The notes beneath the pieces are model-generated. The model searched no databases. It had not been told where the DNA came from and saw nothing but the letters and a program-made list of their open reading frames with translations. From the NCBI GenBank assembly GCA_018240865.1, contig JAFEEY010000001.1, positions 1 through 45,648 of the forward strand: a stretch of 45,648 nucleotides of DNA, given 5' to 3'. Below are positions 24,544 through 33,521 of this stretch, in pieces (the stretch's first letter is position 1; each line of letters begins with the position of its first letter). The stretch comes from Pseudomonadota bacterium (lineage in GTDB: Bacteria > Pseudomonadota > Alphaproteobacteria > Sphingomonadales > Sphingomonadaceae). The translations under genes were made by a program, and so were the position numbers.

Positions 24544-27500
24544 CTATTCTGCCGGGTGTGGCGCGGATCGGTCGTCGCCGGGCTTGAACGTGAGGAAGCG
24601 GCCGAGCTTCGGCCCCAGCCATTTCTCGAAGCTGTCGGCGAGGCTGAACGCCGCCGGCACGATCACCAGTGTCAGCAGCGTCGACAGGATCAGGCCACCG
24701 ATCACGGTGATGCCCATCGGCTGGCGCCAGGCGCCGTCGCCGCTGATCGAGAGCGCGGTGGGAACCATGCCGGCGACCATCGCCACCGTCGTCATCACGA
24801 TCGGCTGGGCCCGCTTGTGCCCGGCGTCCATGATCGCGTCGAATTTCTCGACGCCGTGCGACATCTCCTCGATCGCAAAGTCGATCAGCAGGATCGAGTT
24901 CTTGGCGACGATGCCGAGCAGCATCAGCAAGCCGATGAACACCGGCATCGAGACCGGCATGCCCGCCAGATGCAGCGCCACCGCGCCGCCAAGCGGAGCC
25001 AGCAGCAGCGAGCCCATATTCACGAACGGCGGCATCACGCGCTTGTAGAGCAGCACCAGCACAGCGAAGACCAACAGCACGCCGGAAACCACCGCGATCG
25101 CGAAGCTGGTCAGCATCTCCTGCTGGAACTTGCTGTCGCCGGCCTGGATTTTCTGCACGCCCTGGATCTTGCCGTCCAGGATGGCTTTCATCGTCGGCAA
25201 AGCGTTGAGCTTCGTCATTGCCTGGCTCGTCACCAGGCCCGGCGCCAGATCGGCACCGACGACGACACGGCGGATCTGATTGTAGCGACGGATGGTGGTG
25301 GGCCCCGCGCCGAATTTGACCTCGGCGACGACCTTCAGCGGCACAGAACCGCCATTGACCGTCGGCACCGGCAGATTCTCGATCGTCGCCAGGCTGCGCC
25401 GCGCTTCCTCATCAAGCGCGACGCGAATCGGGATCTGGCGGTCGGACAACGAGAATTTGGCGCTGTTCTGGTCGATATCGCCCAACGTGGCGATCCGGAT
25501 CGTCTGGCTGAGCGCCTGGGTGGTGACGCCCAGCTGCGCCGCGAGATTGAGGCGCGGATGGATGACGATTTCCGGCCGCTGCAGATCGCCGGCGACGCGC
25601 GGCGCGCGCAACTCGCTCAGGCCCTGCATTTCGTTGACGAGCTTGTTCGATGTCGTCTCCAGCAGCTTGGGATCGTCGCTGCCGAGCATGATGATGATGT
25701 CGCGGCCGAAGCCGCCACCGGACTGCGACTGGAAGTTGACCCGGGCATCGGCAACGTTCTGGAATTTGGGCGCGACTTCGCGCTCCCACGCCACGCTCGA
25801 GATGCGGCGATCCTTCCGAAGCGTCAGGTAGATGGTCGATTGGGTCGGGTTGATATCGGCGAAAGCCGCGTCAACCTCTCCCTTGTCGGCGGTGAGCATG
25901 TCGGCGACCTGCTTGGTCACGCGGCGCGTTTGCTCCAGCGTGCTGCCGGGCACCATCTCGATCTGGACCTGGCTGTAATCCTGGTCGATCGTCGGCTGGA
26001 ACGTCATTGGCAGCGTCGCGAAGGCAAGGATCGTCGCTGCGAACGCGCCGCCGCCACCGATCAGCACGGTTTTCCAGCGGTTGCGGACGCACCACGACAA
26101 TATCTTCATATAGCCGTCGATCAGCCACCCCTCGGCATGCTTCTGCTCGCCATGGGCTTTCAGGAAATAGGCGGCGATCATCGGCGTGATGAGCCGCGCG
26201 ACCGCGAGGCTCAGCAGCACCGCGACCACGACCGTCATACCGAATGAGATGAAGAACTGGCCGGCGATGCCCGGCATCAGCGCGACGGGCAGAAAGACGG
26301 CGACGATCGACATGGTGGTGGCGAGCACCGCGAGGCCGATCTCGTCGGCCGCGTCGATCGCGGCCTGATAGGCGGTCTTGCCCATGCGCATATGGCGGAC
26401 GATGTTCTCGATCTCCACGATCGCGTCGTCCACGAGCACGCCCGCCACCAGGCTCAGCGCCAGCAGCGAGATCATGTTGAGCGTGAAGCCCATCATGTCC
26501 ATGAACCAGAAAGCCGGGATCGCGGACAGCGGAATGGCGAGCGCGGAGATGATCGTCGCCCGCCAGTCGCGCAGGAACAGGAACACGATCAGCACGGCCA
26601 GCACCGCGCCTTCGATCATCGCGTCGATCGACGAATGATATTGGCCCTTGGTGTAGTCGACACTCGTGTAGAGCTGCTTGAACTTGACCTTCGGGTTCTG
26701 CTTCTGGAGCTTCTCCAGAACCTTCATTGCCTCGTCATAGACAGTGACGTCGGACGAGCCTTTGGCCTTGGTCATCGAGAAGCTGGTGACCTGGCGGCCG
26801 TTCATCATCGAAAGGTTGCGCTGCTCCGCATACATGTCGCGCACTTCGGCGACATCGGCGAGCTTGACCGTGCGGCCGTTGCCGACCGCAATCTGCGTCT
26901 GGCCCAGATCATAGGCGTTGCGGGCATTGCCCAGCACGCGCACCGACTGCTCGGCACCCGCGATCTCGGCGCGGCCACCGGCGGCGTTCAGATTGACCTG
27001 GCGCAGCTGCTGGTTGACCTGCACCGCGGTGAGGCCCTGCGCCTGCAGCTTGGCGGGATCGAGGATGACGCGGATTTCGCGGCTCACGCCACCGCCGCGC
27101 TGAACCGCAGCCATACCGGAAACGGCAAGCAACTGCTTGGCGACAGTGTTGTCGACATACCAGCTGAGCTCTTCCAGCGTCATATCGGTCGCTTCGACGC
27201 CAAAATAGGCGAGCGGACCGCCATCCGCGTCCATGCGCGTTACCTGCGGCTCGAGAATGCCGTCGGGCAGTTGGCTGCGCACTTGATCGACCGCGTTACG
27301 CACGTCATTGACCGCGCGGTCGATCGGCGTGCCGATCGTGAATTGGATGATCGTGAAGCTCTGGCCTTCGTCGACGCGCGAGGAAATATCCTCGACACCG
27401 CTGATCGCGCGCACCGCCGCCTCGATCCTCTGCGTGACCTGCGTTTCCATTTCGGTCGGCGCGGCGCCTGGCTGACTGACGGTGACCGTGACGCCCGGAA

Positions 27501-27633
27501 AGGAAACGTCAGGAAAATTGTTCACGTCCATCCGCATGAAGCTGATGAACCCGGCAAGCGACAGCGCGACGAACAGGACGATCGGCGGAACCGGGTTCCG
27601 GATCGCCCAGGCCGAGATATTGCGGAAGCTCAT
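24544..27633 (-). CDS. RND multidrug efflux permease (HAE-1 type)
   Basis: The 1029-residue protein is a proton-driven RND pump that exports hydrophobic or amphiphilic compounds from the periplasm. It has the two-fold architecture with 12 membrane segments and two large periplasmic loops. It starts [20 protein letters not shown], has the loop motif [18 protein letters not shown], and the proton-relay Asp pair D402-D403 in [14 protein letters not shown]. The second half ends [20 protein letters not shown] and VIVPAAFSL, typical of MdtB/MdtC-like members. The adaptor gene ends 12 bases upstream. No outer-membrane TolC-like gene is present, so the pump must recruit one made elsewhere. Confidence 0.93.
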   Translation of the reverse strand: MSFRNISAWAIRNPVPPIVLFVALSLAGFISFMRMDVNNFPDVSFPGVTVTVSQPGAAPTEMETQVTQRIEAAVRAISGVEDISSRVDEGQSFTIIQFTIGTPIDRAVNDVRNAVDQVRSQLPDGILEPQVTRMDADGGPLAYFGVEATDMTLEELSWYVDNTVAKQLLAVSGMAAVQRGGGVSREIRVILDPAKLQAQGLTAVQVNQQLRQVNLNAAGGRAEIAGAEQSVRVLGNARNAYDLGQTQIAVGNGRTVKLADVAEVRDMYAEQRNLSMMNGRQVTSFSMTKAKGSSDVTVYDEAMKVLEKLQKQNPKVKFKQLYTSVDYTKGQYHSSIDAMIEGAVLAVLIVFLFLRDWRATIISALAIPLSAIPAFWFMDMMGFTLNMISLLALSLVAGVLVDDAIVEIENIVRHMRMGKTAYQAAIDAADEIGLAVLATTMSIVAVFLPVALMPGIAGQFFISFGMTVVVAVLLSLAVARLITPMIAAYFLKAHGEQKHAEGWLIDGYMKILSWCVRNRWKTVLIGGGGAFAATILAFATLPMTFQPTIDQDYSQVQIEMVPGSTLEQTRRVTKQVADMLTADKGEVDAAFADINPTQSTIYLTLRKDRRISSVAWEREVAPKFQNVADARVNFQSQSGGGFGRDIIIMLGSDDPKLLETTSNKLVNEMQGLSELRAPRVAGDLQRPEIVIHPRLNLAAQLGVTTQALSQTIRIATLGDIDQNSAKFSLSDRQIPIRVALDEEARRSLATIENLPVPTVNGGSVPLKVVAEVKFGAGPTTIRRYNQIRRVVVGADLAPGLVTSQAMTKLNALPTMKAILDGKIQGVQKIQAGDSKFQQEMLTSFAIAVVSGVLLVFAVLVLLYKRVMPPFVNMGSLLLAPLGGAVALHLAGMPVSMPVFIGLLMLLGIVAKNSILLIDFAIEEMSHGVEKFDAIMDAGHKRAQPIVMTTVAMVAGMVPTALSISGDGAWRQPMGITVIGGLILSTLLTLVIVPAAFSLADSFEKWLGPKLGRFLTFKPGDDRSAPHPAE

Positions 27634-27645
27634 GAGGATCGATCC

Positions 27646-28827
27646 TTAGCGAGGCGCTGCCTGAAGACGCGGACGGACGGCTTCGTTCGGGTTCAGGAAC
27701 GCGCCGGCGGACAGAACGACGCTTTCATTGCCGGTCAGCCCGCTCATGATCGTCACGCCCTTGTCGGTGACCTGGCCGGTCTTGACGGAACGCTTCTGAG
27801 CCTTGTTGTTGCCATCGACGATATAGACGTAGCTGCCGTTCTGATCGCTCAGCACCGCCGATTCCGGCAGCAGCGGCGCGTTGACCTGGCCGGTCACCAG
27901 CTCGGCCTGGGCGAAGCCGCCCGGCCGCAGCGCCGGATCATAGGACAGGGCGATGCGCGCGATGCCCTGGCGCGTCTGCGGGTCGATGACCGGCGACACT
28001 TGCCAGACCTGGCCGTCAAAGCTCTGGGTGGAGCCGACCGGCGTCACCTTCGCCCGCGCACCGGGGTGCACGGTCGCAAGATCGCCTTCCGCCATCTGCG
28101 CGCGAAGCTCCATCTCGCCGCCTTTGGCGAGACGGAACAGCATGCCGCTGCCCGAGCTCACGACCTGGCCCGGCTCGACCATACGTGCGAGCACCAGGCC
28201 GGCAGCAGGCGCGCGGACATCAAGGCGGCCATTGCGCGCGGTCGCTTCCTTATACTGCGCCTCGGCGACGCGAACTTGGGCGAGCGCCTGATCGCGAGTC
28301 GCGGTGCGGCGATCGACATCGGCCTTGGAGATGAAGCCGCGAGCGACCAACGCTTGCGCCCGCGCGAGTTCCTGCTCCGCCAGGCGGGCATTGGCGCGGG
28401 CGACGTTGATCTGCGCCCCCAGCGAGGCCGCCTGCTGCGTCTGGACCGAGCGCTCGATCGTCGCAAGCACCTGCCCGGCGCCGACCCAGGCGCCCGGTTC
28501 CACCAGCACCCGGCTGACCATTCCGCCCTCGCCGGCGATGCCGACTGGCATCTCACGCCGCGCTGCCAGGTTACCGGTCGCGCTGACCGTGCCGTCCACA
28601 AGCTGGCGGCCTGGGCGGATCACCGTCACTTCCGGCCCTTGCGTTTTCGCGCCCTTGTCTGCCGCGGCCGGCTTGTCGCCCCCCCGGAACATCATGAAGG
28701 CAACCAGCAGAGCAAGCGCCACGACGATGCCGCCGATGATCAGCGCACGGCGCCGGCGGCGAGCGGACTCGCCGGTGTCTGCGTAACCGCCGGTCCCGCC
28801 GGCCTGAATGCTCGTTTCGTAATTCAT
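27646..28827 (-). CDS. RND efflux periplasmic adaptor (membrane fusion protein)
   Basis: This 393-residue protein links the RND pump to an outer-membrane channel. It has a single N-terminal membrane segment (ALIIGGIVVALALLVAFMMF), a lipoyl-like half motif VSATGNLAARREMPVG, a coiled-coil hairpin (about residues 110-190, with INVARANARLAEQELARAQ), the second lipoyl half VRAPAAGLVLARMVEPGQVV, and beta-barrel and membrane-proximal domains. The ATG at 28827 is used; a GTG two codons upstream (28833) is nearer the AAGG and is also possible. The promoter carries a 20-bp motif shared with the DUF5694 gene. The permease gene follows 12 bases downstream. Confidence 0.9.
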   Translation of the reverse strand: MNYETSIQAGGTGGYADTGESARRRRRALIIGGIVVALALLVAFMMFRGGDKPAAADKGAKTQGPEVTVIRPGRQLVDGTVSATGNLAARREMPVGIAGEGGMVSRVLVEPGAWVGAGQVLATIERSVQTQQAASLGAQINVARANARLAEQELARAQALVARGFISKADVDRRTATRDQALAQVRVAEAQYKEATARNGRLDVRAPAAGLVLARMVEPGQVVSSGSGMLFRLAKGGEMELRAQMAEGDLATVHPGARAKVTPVGSTQSFDGQVWQVSPVIDPQTRQGIARIALSYDPALRPGGFAQAELVTGQVNAPLLPESAVLSDQNGSYVYIVDGNNKAQKRSVKTGQVTDKGVTIMSGLTGNESVVLSAGAFLNPNEAVRPRLQAAPR

Positions 28828-28870
28828 GTCCACGTTGCCTTCCGCCCCGGCGGTTCTGTTCGATTGCAGC

Positions 28871-28900
28871 TGTATTACATAAATAACTCACCGGCCTCAA
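28871..28900 (-). promoter_or_regulatory. Promoter and operator motif of the RND pump operon
   Basis: Reading leftwards, TTGAGG (28900-28895), 17 bases, TAATAC (28877-28872). The 20-bp motif TGAGTTA-N6-TAATACA occupies 28890-28871 and is 17/20 identical to that at 10473-10492. The -35 element sits inside the inverted repeat CCGGCCT-CA-AGGCCGG (28891-28906). A regulator bound here would block the pump promoter. Confidence 0.6.
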
Positions 28901-28906
28901 GGCCGG

Positions 28907-28920
28907 AAAATTGCAATTTT
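28907..28920. promoter_or_regulatory. AAAATTGCAATTTT palindrome in the divergent region
   Basis: A perfect 14-bp AT-rich palindrome directly adjoins the CCGGCCT-CA-AGGCCGG inverted repeat, between the leftward RND operon and the rightward SIMPL gene. It could be a second operator or an UP-like element for the pump promoter. Confidence 0.35.
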
Positions 28921-29063
28921 CGCGGGCGCTCCGGGGGAAACGTCTGGGCAGGCGGTCCGGACGCGCCGTTTACGCCAACAGCGTGACGGATGAAAGACGT
29001 TCAGCGATGATGCAGGCGTGCGGCGCCAATTGCGCCGGCGAAACAATGTTCGAGGAGCAAGAG

Positions 29064-29777
29064 ATGAAATCCCTGATTCCCCTGATGGCTGTTGCCGCTG
29101 CCGTGCCCGCGGGCGCGCAAGTCGTGCCGATGCCGGTGCAGACGATCAGCGGCACGGTGCTGGACGTTTCGGCCCAGGGCGAATCGCGCCGCACGCCCGA
29201 CATCGCGACGATCAGCGCCGGCGTCGTCACGCAGGCGCCGGACGCGGCGAGTGCGATGCGCGAGAATGCCGCGCGGATGGACAAGGTAATCGCGGCGCTG
29301 AAGCGCGCCGGCATTGCTGACCGCGATCTTAAGACCAGCAACATCTCGCTGCAGCCGCAATATCGCTACGCCAACAACGAGCCGCCGGTCATCACGGGCT
29401 ATCAGGCGTCGAACAATGTAACCGTCCGCTTCCGCGACATCGGCAAGTCGGGATCAGTGCTCGACGCGCTGGTCGCGACCGGCGCCAACCAGATCAACGG
29501 GCCCGATCTCGGCGTCGACAATCCCGATGCGGCAATGGATGAGGCGCGGGCCGATGCGATCGCCAAGGCGCGTGCGCGGGCCGAGCTTTATGCGAAAGCG
29601 ACGGGGCTGAAAGTTAAGCGCATCCTGTCGATCAGCGAGGGCAGCTTCGAAATGCCGCGGCCGATGCCGATCATGATGCGCGCGCAAGGCATGATGGCGG
29701 AGGCCGCGGACACAAAAATCCTGCCTGGCGAACAGTCGCTGAACGTCACCGTCTCGGTGCGGTTCGAGCTGGAATAG
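29064..29777 (+). CDS. SIMPL domain (DUF541) exported protein
   Basis: The 237-residue protein has a signal peptide (MKSLIPLMAVAAAVPAGAQ) and the SIMPL/DUF541 pattern: VSAQGESRRTPDIATISAGV near the start, then DRDLKTSNISLQPQYRY and the ARAELYAKATGLKVKRILSI region, ending LNVTVSVRFELE. Members such as BP26 are periplasmic or outer-membrane proteins, able to form ring-shaped oligomers, and are linked to oxidative-stress tolerance; the function is not settled. GAGGAG at 29052-29057 fits the ATG at 29064 better than that at 29046. A terminator follows at 29788. Confidence 0.85.
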   Translation: MKSLIPLMAVAAAVPAGAQVVPMPVQTISGTVLDVSAQGESRRTPDIATISAGVVTQAPDAASAMRENAARMDKVIAALKRAGIADRDLKTSNISLQPQYRYANNEPPVITGYQASNNVTVRFRDIGKSGSVLDALVATGANQINGPDLGVDNPDAAMDEARADAIAKARARAELYAKATGLKVKRILSISEGSFEMPRPMPIMMRAQGMMAEAADTKILPGEQSLNVTVSVRFELE

Positions 29778-29787
29778 CGGACGGCAA

Positions 29788-29820
29788 AAGGGCCGGGCGG
29801 CATTGCCCGGCCCTTGCTTT
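29788..29820 (+). terminator. Rho-independent terminator after the SIMPL gene
   Basis: AAGGGCCGGGC (29788-29798) pairs with GCCCGGCCCTT (29805-29815) around GGCATT, followed by GCTTTCTTTC. It lies 11 bases after the SIMPL stop and between convergent genes, so it could also serve the GlsB-like gene from the other side. Confidence 0.85.
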
Positions 29821-29840
29821 CTTTCGCCGCGAATCGGTGA

Positions 29841-30098
29841 TTAGCGCACGCTTCCGCGACGGAAGAGGTTGACGATCGCGAGCAGAATCACTGCACCCAG
29901 CAGTGACACCAGGAACGAGTAAAGATTCAGGCTGGTATTGTTGATCGAGCCGCCGGAAAAGATCAGGCCGCCGATGAACGCGCCGACGATGCCGACGACG
30001 ATATTGAGCAGGATACCCTGCTGGGCATCGGTGCGCATGATGATGCTGGCGAGCCAGCCGATGACGCCGCCGATGACAAGCCAAAGAATGAGACCCAT
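29841..30098 (-). CDS. GlsB/YeaQ/YmgE family stress membrane protein
   Basis: The 85-residue protein has three short hydrophobic segments: LILWLVIGGVIGWLASIIM, then ILLNIVVGIVGAFIGGLIF, and LYSFLVSLLGAVILLAIVNL. This is the small glycine-rich inner-membrane family formerly called transglycosylase-associated, which is often under stress control. The ribosome site AGGAGG is displayed between complementary CTAAC and GTTAG directly before the ATG. A promoter of the general-stress type (GGAAC-N17-CGTC) lies 62 bases upstream. Confidence 0.9.
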   Translation of the reverse strand: MGLILWLVIGGVIGWLASIIMRTDAQQGILLNIVVGIVGAFIGGLIFSGGSINNTSLNLYSFLVSLLGAVILLAIVNLFRRGSVR

Positions 30099-30160
30099 CT
30101 AACCCTCCTGTTAGAACTTCAGTGTTTCAACAGAAACTTCGGTCATGAACCGTACCGTTA

Positions 30161-30186
30161 GACGCGCGGAAGGCCGCAACGGTTCC
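30161..30186 (-). promoter_or_regulatory. EcfG-type promoter (variant -10) of the GlsB-like gene
   Basis: Reading leftwards, GGAAC (30186-30182), 17 bases, CGTC (30164-30161). The consensus is GGAAC-N16/17-CGTT, so this has one mismatch in the -10. It lies 62 bases before a gene whose family is usually stress-induced. The same CGTC variant is seen at 42066-42069. Confidence 0.5.
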
Positions 30187-30280
30187 GCAACGGATGCGGG
30201 TTTGTTTCGCTTCCGGCCCGGTGTGTCAAATTGCGCCGCCTGTCCGCCCATGCGATAACCGTCCGAAAAGGAGAGGTTCG

Positions 30281-31042
30281 ATGGCCACCGCAGCGTTGCG
30301 CAATTCGCAGATGAGCGAAGCCGAATGGGAGGTGCGCCAGCAGCTCGCCGCCTGCTACCGGGTGTTCGATATGCTCGGCTGGTCCGAGATGATCTACAAC
30401 CACATCACGGTGAAAGTGCCGGACGAGGAAGGGGCGTTTCTGATCAACCCGTTCGGGCTCCACTTTTCCGAAGTGAAGGCGTCGAACCTGGTCAAGATCG
30501 ACATCGACGGCAACAAGCTCGACGATTCGCCCTATCCGGTGAACCGCGCAGGCTTCGTCCAGCACGCGCTGTTCCACCGGCACCTGCCCGACGCGCACTG
30601 CATCGCCCACACCCACACGACCGCCGGCATGGCTGTCGCTTCGGTAGAAGGCGGGTTGCGGCCGACCAATTTCTATGCCTGCAATTTCGCCGGCCAGATC
30701 GCCTATCACGATTTCGAGGGCGTGACGGTGCGCGACGAGGAAGGCGGGCGGCTGCTCAAGAATCTCGGGGACAAGCGGGTGATGCTGCTCAGGAATCACG
30801 GCATTCTGGTGATGGGCCGCTCGATCCCCGAGGCGTTCCTAAAGCACTGGTCGCTCCAGCGCGCCTGCGAGATTCAGGTCGCGACCGGCGGCATGGGCGA
30901 GCCGATCACCGTTTCGGACGACGTCGTCGCCGTCCATCAGCGCGATCTTCATATGGCGCAGGTGCCCGGCGGCCCGGGTTCCGCCGACTTCGCCGCGATG
31001 GTCCGGCTGGTCGACCGCACGGACAAAAGCTGGCGGGATTGA
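30281..31042 (+). CDS. Class II aldolase/adducin family protein
   Basis: The 253-residue protein shows the class II aldolase pattern: GWSEMIYNHITVKVP, then LINPFGLHFSEVKASNLVKID, and the metal-binding HCIAHTHTTAGMAVA (His pair) with the later LLRNHGILVMG (third His). Members range from fuculose- and ribulose-phosphate aldolases to decarboxylases of unknown substrate; the longer N-terminal helix of this subgroup is common in sphingomonads. A good ribosome site (AAAAGGAGAGG) precedes the ATG at 30281. The 180 bases upstream hold the leftward GlsB promoter. A hairpin repeat follows. Confidence 0.85.
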   Translation: MATAALRNSQMSEAEWEVRQQLAACYRVFDMLGWSEMIYNHITVKVPDEEGAFLINPFGLHFSEVKASNLVKIDIDGNKLDDSPYPVNRAGFVQHALFHRHLPDAHCIAHTHTTAGMAVASVEGGLRPTNFYACNFAGQIAYHDFEGVTVRDEEGGRLLKNLGDKRVMLLRNHGILVMGRSIPEAFLKHWSLQRACEIQVATGGMGEPITVSDDVVAVHQRDLHMAQVPGGPGSADFAAMVRLVDRTDKSWRD

Positions 31043-31050
31043 TTCATACT

Positions 31051-31079
31051 CGTCATCCCGAAGCAAGTTCGGGATGACG
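31051..31079. repeat. Palindromic element, type C, between convergent genes
   Basis: CGTCATCCCGAA (31051-31062), loop GCAAG, TTCGGGATGACG (31068-31079): a perfect 12-bp inverted repeat of the dispersed CGTCATCCCGAA type. It lies between the convergent aldolase and dioxygenase genes and may act as a two-way terminator or mRNA-end barrier. Confidence 0.75.
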
Positions 31080-31087
31080 GTTTGGTG

Positions 31088-31888
31088 TTACCCGAACCGG
31101 TATCCGCTCACTGCCCACCCCATCACATGATCATGATAGTCGCGCACGGCCGGGCCGTCGCTGCCCGCGCCGAGCGCGACCATCAGCGGCAGCAGATGCT
31201 CCTCGCGCGGGTGAGCGAAACGGGCGTGCGGGAGTTGGGCCCAGTTCGCCACGCGCTCGGCCCGGCGTGCTGGATCGGGGTCGGTCACGGCATCGGCAAG
31301 AGCCGCGTCCCATTGGTCGGCCAAGGGCGTCGCCTGCTGACCGCGGACGCGGAGATTGTGGAAGCTCATGCCGCTGCCCACGATCAGCACGCCTTCGTCG
31401 CGCAAAGGCGCCAGCGCCTTGCCGATCGCGATGTGCGCGACGGGGTCGAGATCGTTGCGGAGCGAGAGCTGGACGAGCGGGATATCGGCGTCCGGTACCG
31501 CGACCATCAACGGAATGAACACGCCGTGATCCCAGCCGCGCGCGTCTTCCTCGCCGACCGGAAAACCCGCGCCCTCGATCAGCGCCTTCGCTCGTGCCGC
31601 CAGTTCCGGCGCACCGAGCGCGTCCCAGCGGAGACGGTAAGTGTGTTCGGGAAAACCGTAATAGTCGAACAGCAGAGGCTGGCCTGAGCCCGTGTGCACA
31701 GTCACCCGGTCCTCCTCCCAATGGCCTGAGATCAGCAGGATGGCCTTTGGCCGCTCGGGCAAGTTGTCGATCAGGCTGGCCAGATAGGCCTTCATCGGCC
31801 GCCACATCGGATCGGGCGGGCCGCCGTCGGGGTCCATGAAGAAACAGGGGCCGCCACCATGCGGGATGAAAAGGCTTGGTAGAGTCAT
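31088..31888 (-). CDS. DODA-type extradiol ring-cleavage dioxygenase (YgiD-like)
   Basis: The 266-residue protein belongs to the 4,5-DOPA dioxygenase extradiol family (LigB fold). Metal-binding His residues are visible in LFIPHGGGP (H10), LLISGHWEED (H56) and ARGWDHGVFIPL (H121), with SGMSFHNLR and REEHLLPLMVALGAG further on. The enzyme should open a catechol ring; the natural substrate of bacterial members is mostly unknown. The ATG at 31888 (MTLPSLFIPHGG) fits the family start, and an 11-codon longer GTG-initiated form is unlikely. The gene stands alone. Confidence 0.88.
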   Translation of the reverse strand: MTLPSLFIPHGGGPCFFMDPDGGPPDPMWRPMKAYLASLIDNLPERPKAILLISGHWEEDRVTVHTGSGQPLLFDYYGFPEHTYRLRWDALGAPELAARAKALIEGAGFPVGEEDARGWDHGVFIPLMVAVPDADIPLVQLSLRNDLDPVAHIAIGKALAPLRDEGVLIVGSGMSFHNLRVRGQQATPLADQWDAALADAVTDPDPARRAERVANWAQLPHARFAHPREEHLLPLMVALGAGSDGPAVRDYHDHVMGWAVSGYRFG

Positions 31889-31983
31889 GGCGGGGATATC
31901 GGCGGTCAATGCGCGGGCCACAACCGCGCTCGATGAAACGCTGCGTTTCGCTTTGCGCGCGGCCGCGCTAGGCTGGTGTCCGC

Positions 31984-32499
31984 ATGACGAAGTTCACGGT
32001 CAACAACCAGCCGGTCGAATATCTGCTCGATCCCGACACGCCTCTGCTCTGGGCGCTTCGGGACGCATCGAACCTGACCGGCACCAAATATGGCTGCGGC
32101 ACCGGCGAGTGCGGCGCCTGCATCGTCGATATCGACGGCGCCGCGGTGCCGAGCTGTCGCGTCTCGATCGCCGCGTGCGAGGGCCGGTTCGTGACCACGA
32201 TCGAAGGCCTGTCGCGCGATCGCAGTCACCCGGTGCAACAGGTGTTCGCGGCGCTCAATGTCTCGCAATGCGGCTATTGCATCCCGGGCATCGTCATGGC
32301 CGCGTCGGTCCTGCTGAAACGCAATCACGCGCCGACCGACGCCGATATCGACGCCGCCATCACCAATATCTGCCGTTGCGGCATTTACCCCCGCCTGCGT
32401 GAGGCGATCCGCCGCGCTGGCCGGGCCGCGCAGGGCGAACTGGTCGAAGCGCCCGCAGCGGAAGCGCCAGCGGAGCCCACGCCAGAACCGGCGCGCTGA
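31984..32499 (+). CDS. [2Fe-2S] subunit of a xanthine-oxidase-type dehydrogenase (IorA-like)
   Basis: The 171-residue protein has a plant-ferredoxin [2Fe-2S] site (C38, C43, C46, C58 in YGCGTGECGACIV and PSCRV) and the helical second cluster site (C96, C99, C130, C132 in SQCGYCIPG and NICRCGIYPRL). These are the two clusters of the small subunit of molybdenum hydroxylases such as isoquinoline 1-oxidoreductase. In such operons the large molybdopterin subunit normally follows, but here the next gene is an RcnB-like protein, so this copy is an orphan. The C-terminal tail is rich in Ala, Pro and Glu. Confidence 0.85.
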   Translation: MTKFTVNNQPVEYLLDPDTPLLWALRDASNLTGTKYGCGTGECGACIVDIDGAAVPSCRVSIAACEGRFVTTIEGLSRDRSHPVQQVFAALNVSQCGYCIPGIVMAASVLLKRNHAPTDADIDAAITNICRCGIYPRLREAIRRAGRAAQGELVEAPAAEAPAEPTPEPAR

Positions 32500-32600
32500 A
32501 CGGCGGCTGTCAGCCCCATTCAGCATTAACTCATCGACAAAAGCGCATTTCCTCGGGCAACCTCCGCGGGTCCGCTGTGGGGGGTGAGGAGACAGAGACA

Positions 32601-33467
32601 ATGCGCAAGGTGATGGCCGCCCTGTTGGCGGCGGCTTCGCTGGCGGCCCCAGCGGTCGCGCAGCGCGATCGTGGCGGCGAGGGCATGCAGGCAGCGCCTG
32701 AACGGACAGTTCGGCAAGACAATAATGGTGGCGGCCAGCGCGGTCAGGCCTATCGTCAGGAACGGCGCGAAGCCCGGCAGGATTTCCGGCAGAATCGTCA
32801 GGAATTCCGTCAGGAGCGCCGTGACGATCGCCAGGGCTTCCGGCAGGAACGCCGCGAGGACCGGCTCAATTTCCAGCGCGAGCGCGCGCAGGACCGGCAG
32901 GATCTGCAGGCCGGCCGCGTGAACCGCGAGCAATTCCGGCAGGATCGGGCGAACGACGCGGCTGCTTTCCGCCGTGATCGCGCCAATGATCGCCGGGACT
33001 TCCAGCGCGACAGGATCGAGGATCGCCGCGACTGGCAGCGCGACCGCCAGAATTGGCAGGGCAACAACCGGCCTGACTGGCAGAATCGCGACCGCTGGCA
33101 GAACCGGGGCGACTGGCGCGGCCGCGACGATCGCTGGGGCGACCGTAACAATGGCAGCTGGAACCGGGATTGGCGGCGCGATCCGCGCTACAATTGGCAG
33201 GATTGGCGCCGGCACAATCGCGGCTCCTATCGCTTCCCACGCTATTACGCGCCGCGCGGCTGGAACTATGGCTATCAGCGCTTCTCGTTCGGGGCGTTCC
33301 TGAGCGCGCCGTTGTTCTCGCAGAATTACTGGATCGACGATCCGTTCGAGTACCGCTTGCCGCCGGCCTACGGCCCGTACCGCTGGATCCGTTATTATGA
33401 CGACGCGCTGCTGGTCGATATCCGGACCGGCGAAGTGGTCGACGTGATCAACGATTTCTTCTGGTAA
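32601..33467 (+). CDS. RcnB-like exported protein with hendecad-repeat region
   Basis: The 288-residue protein has a signal peptide (cut near AVAQ-R), an Arg/Gln/Asp-rich central region (residues 59-150) of 11-residue repeats with one hydrophobic residue each (F69, F80, F91, L102, F112, F123, F134, W145), a Trp/Arg/Asn-rich stretch, and a C-terminal RcnB-type domain (from GAFLSAPLFSQNYWIDDPFEY to VDIRTGEVVDVINDFFW). RcnB of E. coli influences nickel and cobalt export from the periplasm, but metal ligands are not obvious here. GAGGAGA lies about ten bases before the ATG at 32601. A terminator follows at 33473. Confidence 0.75.
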   Translation: MRKVMAALLAAASLAAPAVAQRDRGGEGMQAAPERTVRQDNNGGGQRGQAYRQERREARQDFRQNRQEFRQERRDDRQGFRQERREDRLNFQRERAQDRQDLQAGRVNREQFRQDRANDAAAFRRDRANDRRDFQRDRIEDRRDWQRDRQNWQGNNRPDWQNRDRWQNRGDWRGRDDRWGDRNNGSWNRDWRRDPRYNWQDWRRHNRGSYRFPRYYAPRGWNYGYQRFSFGAFLSAPLFSQNYWIDDPFEYRLPPAYGPYRWIRYYDDALLVDIRTGEVVDVINDFFW

Positions 33468-33472
33468 CGAAT

Positions 33473-33506
33473 AAGGGGAGCCGACGCGATCCGGCTCCCC
33501 TTTTCC
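33473..33506 (+). terminator. Rho-independent terminator after the RcnB-like gene
   Basis: AAGGGGAGCCG (33473-33483) pairs with CGGCTCCCCTT (33492-33502) around an eight-base loop, then TTTCC. It lies five bases after the stop codon. Confidence 0.88.
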
Positions 33507-33521
33507 TTCGATTTTGCTAGG

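Noticed and set aside
26392..28986. An 864-residue plus-strand frame opposite the RND operon
   Set aside because: Histidine/arginine-rich shadow of the permease and adaptor genes; the start of the SIMPL gene lies further right.
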